Shown here: one piece after another, positions 22,370-24,436 of the stretch
Layout of the letters: every line of letters begins with the position of its first letter
Numbering within the stretch: the stretch's first letter is position 1
Assembly (NCBI GenBank): GCA_900544345.1
Contig: UQUR01000014.1
Coordinates: forward strand, 1 to 24,436
From: an uncultured Sutterella sp.
GTDB taxonomy: Bacteria; Pseudomonadota; Gammaproteobacteria; Burkholderiales; Burkholderiaceae_F
DNA length: 24,436 bases
Direction of reading: 5' to 3'
Notes under the pieces: model-generated
Databases searched by the model: none
Told to the model about the DNA's origin: nothing
The model's input: only the letters and a program-made list of their open reading frames with translations
Position numbers and translations under genes: made by a program

Positions 22370-23575
22370 ATGACGATCACAGCAAAAGAAATTTCTGATT
22401 TCGTGGATGCCCATAAGGATGAGGCGATTCAATTTCTTCAAGAAATCATCCAAACGCCTAGCGTTACGGGGGATGAAGAAGCCGTAAGTTTTGTGTTTGA
22501 ACGTTGGATGAAACAAAGCGGTCTTGAGGTTAGACGCATTGAAGCCAAACCTCACAGACCGAATCTTTTTGCAGAATGGTTCGGAAGTCAAAAAGGAAAA
22601 CGCTTTGTTTTTAACGGTCATATGGATGTTTTTCCTCCGGATAACCGTGATCCGGGATTTTACGGACCATGGTCTGGAAAAATTGTTGATGGCTATCTTT
22701 ACGGTCGAGGCGCCTGCGACATGAAAGGCGGAGATGCCTGTGCAATGATGTGCGTTCTGTTCCTTCGCAAAATGGGTTTTGATCCTAAAGGAAGCGTTGC
22801 TCTTACCTGGATGTGCGATGAGGAAAATGGCGGAGCTTTAGGGGTTCAATATATTCTGAAAAACTACCCAGAACTTTTAACTGGGGATTTCGGTATTTGT
22901 CCTGAGCCCTCAGATGGGATTCTTTACCCTAAACAATGCGGTATTCTCAGAGGGACAATAACTTATATTGGCAATCCCGGTCATACAGCACTCTTATATG
23001 ATGGTGAGACCTGCATTCAAAAAGCTACTAAGGCTATCCAAGAACTCTATAAGTTAAATGATGAGCTTACTTCTAGACCCGTTGCCGATAATGTTCCCCC
23101 TCCACACTTGACAATCGCGCTAATTAACGGCGGAACCGCTGCAAATGTCTACCCATCAAAGGTTACGTTCTGGTTCGACAGACGTCTGATACCAGGCGAA
23201 ACACATGATCAAGCATTAAAAGAAATAACAGATCGTCTGGATGCTATAAAAGCTCAAGACCCATCTTATGAGTACGATTTGGTCGTTACCTCCAGAAGAC
23301 CTATTCTGGATATTCCTTACAACGATCCATTCATCGAGCTAGCGAAACGCTCATATAAAGAAATTATGGGTAAAGATGTTCGAGTTGCCGTGTGTCCCGG
23401 AGGTTCTGACGCTGCGTGGATCTATAAAGTAACAAAAACACCTATGCCTCATTATGGAGGAGCTGAGGAATTTTCTGACTGGGCAATGGCTAAACCCAAT
23501 GAACGCATCTCCCTGAATGCTTATTTTAACTTCATCAAAGTCTATATGATGACTGTCGTCAATGCTTTAAGTTAG
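22370..23575 (+). CDS. M20-family metallopeptidase (ArgE/DapE/CPG2-like)
   Basis: This 401-residue zinc hydrolase is of the M20 clan, whose members cleave acetyl-, succinyl- or glutamyl-amide bonds or small peptides. Visible active-site parts: FNGHMDVFPP with metal His84 and catalytic Asp86, GRGACDMKGG with bridging Asp117, CDEENGG with general base Glu151 and metal Glu152, and CPEPSD with a further acidic ligand (Glu179). The dimerisation domain has GNPGHTA and NGGTAANVYP. The usual final metal histidine in 'A-H-x-P-N-E' is absent: the end reads DWAMAKPNERISL. AGGAGA lies 7 nt before the ATG. It follows LysR and ends at a strong terminator. The exact substrate is not visible; a dipeptide or N-acyl amino acid is likely. 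Confidence 0.9.
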   Translation: MTITAKEISDFVDAHKDEAIQFLQEIIQTPSVTGDEEAVSFVFERWMKQSGLEVRRIEAKPHRPNLFAEWFGSQKGKRFVFNGHMDVFPPDNRDPGFYGPWSGKIVDGYLYGRGACDMKGGDACAMMCVLFLRKMGFDPKGSVALTWMCDEENGGALGVQYILKNYPELLTGDFGICPEPSDGILYPKQCGILRGTITYIGNPGHTALLYDGETCIQKATKAIQELYKLNDELTSRPVADNVPPPHLTIALINGGTAANVYPSKVTFWFDRRLIPGETHDQALKEITDRLDAIKAQDPSYEYDLVVTSRRPILDIPYNDPFIELAKRSYKEIMGKDVRVAVCPGGSDAAWIYKVTKTPMPHYGGAEEFSDWAMAKPNERISLNAYFNFIKVYMMTVVNALS

Positions 23576-23591
23576 TTTCCCAATTACTCTG

Positions 23592-23626
23592 CCACCCTTA
23601 GCTGAAATTACTAAGGGTGGTTTTTT
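23592..23626 (+). terminator. rho-independent terminator after the M20 peptidase
   Basis: CCACCCTTAG (23592-23601) pairs perfectly with CTAAGGGTGG (23611-23620), followed by TTTTTT. The T-run reaches the stop codon of the convergent GntR gene (23625-23627). Confidence 0.93.
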
Positions 23627-24308
23627 ATTTCGTCTTGTTGCCTTTATAAGACCTATACCTGACAAGATATTGATTTAAAAGTTTGACTGTTTTATCAGGA
23701 TTACTTGCCTTAATACTGAAAATAATGTCCTCCAAACGACTCGCAGCCTCTAAAAAATAAGAGGTTGGTGCATTTTCTATTAGCTCGTGTGTTGAAGAAA
23801 AATAACGAATAACAATAGAAGATAACGTCTGTAAGACCCTGTTGCCACATCCTTGAATCAAAAGTAAATGAAAGTTCATTAAATGCTTATCCGCCTTTAG
23901 AGGTGAATTTGCAAAAGCTCGAACAGCAGCAACCTCGTCTGTAAGAGAACCTATTAATGCCGGGGTCTGTCTTTTACAAACAAGAGGTATGACTGCACAC
24001 TCAAGGACTGCCCTAGCCTCGTTATATTCATCTTCATTAAATCTAGCCACATTCATTTGCAAAGTTAGATTTTCAGATAAGGCAGATTGATCAACACTTT
24101 TGACTATACTGCCTCGACGCTTTACGCTATCCAATACCCCAACTTGACGTAAACGATCTAAAGCTTTTCTAATGCGGTAACGGGTTACTCCGAATTTTTC
24201 TGCCAATACATTTTCACTTTCTAGTTTTGCTCCGGGCTCCTGAGCTATTTTTTCAACATATTTTTGTAAATCTGCAAACAGATCCGCATTACAATCTTTC
24301 ACTTTCAT
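23625..24308 (-). CDS. GntR-family regulator with FCD domain
   Basis: In this 227-residue protein, residues ~10-70 form the GntR winged helix (LESENVLAEKFGVTRYRIRK, then ALDRLRQVGVLDSVKRRGS), and residues ~85-215 form an all-helical FCD effector domain with EARAVLECAVIPL, DKHLMNFHLLLIQGCGN and a late RLEDIIFSIKA helix. FCD regulators typically respond to sugar acids, carboxylates or amino acids. The N-terminal segment is short and lacks the common proline-rich start. It converges on the M20 peptidase gene with a shared intergenic hairpin. What it controls is unknown; the neighbour to its right is outside the window. AT content is high, like LysR. Confidence 0.88.
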   Translation of the reverse strand: MKVKDCNADLFADLQKYVEKIAQEPGAKLESENVLAEKFGVTRYRIRKALDRLRQVGVLDSVKRRGSIVKSVDQSALSENLTLQMNVARFNEDEYNEARAVLECAVIPLVCKRQTPALIGSLTDEVAAVRAFANSPLKADKHLMNFHLLLIQGCGNRVLQTLSSIVIRYFSSTHELIENAPTSYFLEAASRLEDIIFSIKASNPDKTVKLLNQYLVRYRSYKGNKTK

Positions 24309-24379
24309 TTGAAATCAGCCCTTATTTGATTCGCTTTGCTAAATTCTACGATAGAAAAATTAAAACAACGATATATGTC

Positions 24380-24433
24380 ATAAAAAGAGGCGGACGAGGA
24401 AAGGAGTTTAATTTTCCATTAACCTCATCCGCC
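24380..24433 (-). terminator. rho-independent terminator of a gene beyond the right edge
   Basis: On the minus strand GGCGGATGAGG pairs with CCTCGTCCGCC (one G-T pair), then TCTTTTTA. Read on the plus strand the stem has an A-C mismatch and no T-run, so it serves a minus-strand gene whose end lies to the right. The gap 24309-24379 should hold the GntR promoter; none is clear. Confidence 0.8.
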
Positions 24434-24436
24434 CAC

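Noticed and set aside
24380..24433. Hairpin as a CRISPR repeat or mobile-element end
   Set aside because: It occurs once, and the T-run on the minus strand makes it an ordinary terminator.
1..24436. CRISPR arrays, tRNA or rRNA genes, insertion sequences, prophage genes
   Set aside because: I saw no regularly spaced repeats, no cloverleaf with TTCAAATCC-like arm, and no transposase, integrase or phage motif.

Overview
The window looks like chromosomal DNA of a Gram-negative proteobacterium. Supporting features are a lipoprotein lipobox, a signal-peptide TRAP binding protein, and a type I glutamine synthetase with an adenylylation tyrosine. Codon style, the TRAP system and the regulator set suggest a gut-type betaproteobacterium (Burkholderiales, perhaps Sutterellaceae). 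That placement is an impression from protein style and was not tested by any search.

Layout, left to right. Positions 1-569 hold a decayed coding remnant and a leader. 570-3480 is a two-gene unit, a multi-pass membrane protein and a cytoplasmic-type gamma-glutamyltransferase, closed by a strong terminator. 3503-5447 holds an unrecognised protein and a divergent EamA permease. 5449-8233 (minus) is a complete TRAP transporter in the gene order P-M-Q. 8297-9100 (minus) is a hipBA locus in which hipB is intact under three palindromic operators, while hipA keeps only its first ~10 codons fused out of frame to its last ~150. A MATE exporter follows.

The most interesting region is 10876-14535 (minus). 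It is a tight four-gene, AT-rich operon in which every junction overlaps by 8 bp: a RloA-like AAA ATPase, a RloB-like Toprim-type nuclease, and two Clp-fold (SDH family) serine proteases. One protease has the recognisable catalytic motifs; its partner has lost several. ATPase plus Toprim nuclease is the architecture of AbiL/RloAB-type anti-phage systems. Adding an active/degenerate protease pair suggests an undescribed variant. The cassette sits between a housekeeping operon (rlmN, rhlE-like helicase, lipoprotein, Xaa-Pro aminopeptidase; 18996-14622) and the MATE gene.

glnA (20479-19070) lies upstream of that operon with its own terminator. Between glnA and a LysR gene is an 820-bp AT-rich decay zone with a frameshifted higA-like antitoxin. 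The right end carries LysR (with a perfect 18-bp palindrome upstream), an M20 metallopeptidase lacking the usual last metal-binding histidine, a convergent GntR/FCD regulator, and the terminator of a gene beyond the window. Overall, stable metabolic genes are interrupted by accessory patches where two toxin-antitoxin loci have decayed and one defence-like operon looks intact.
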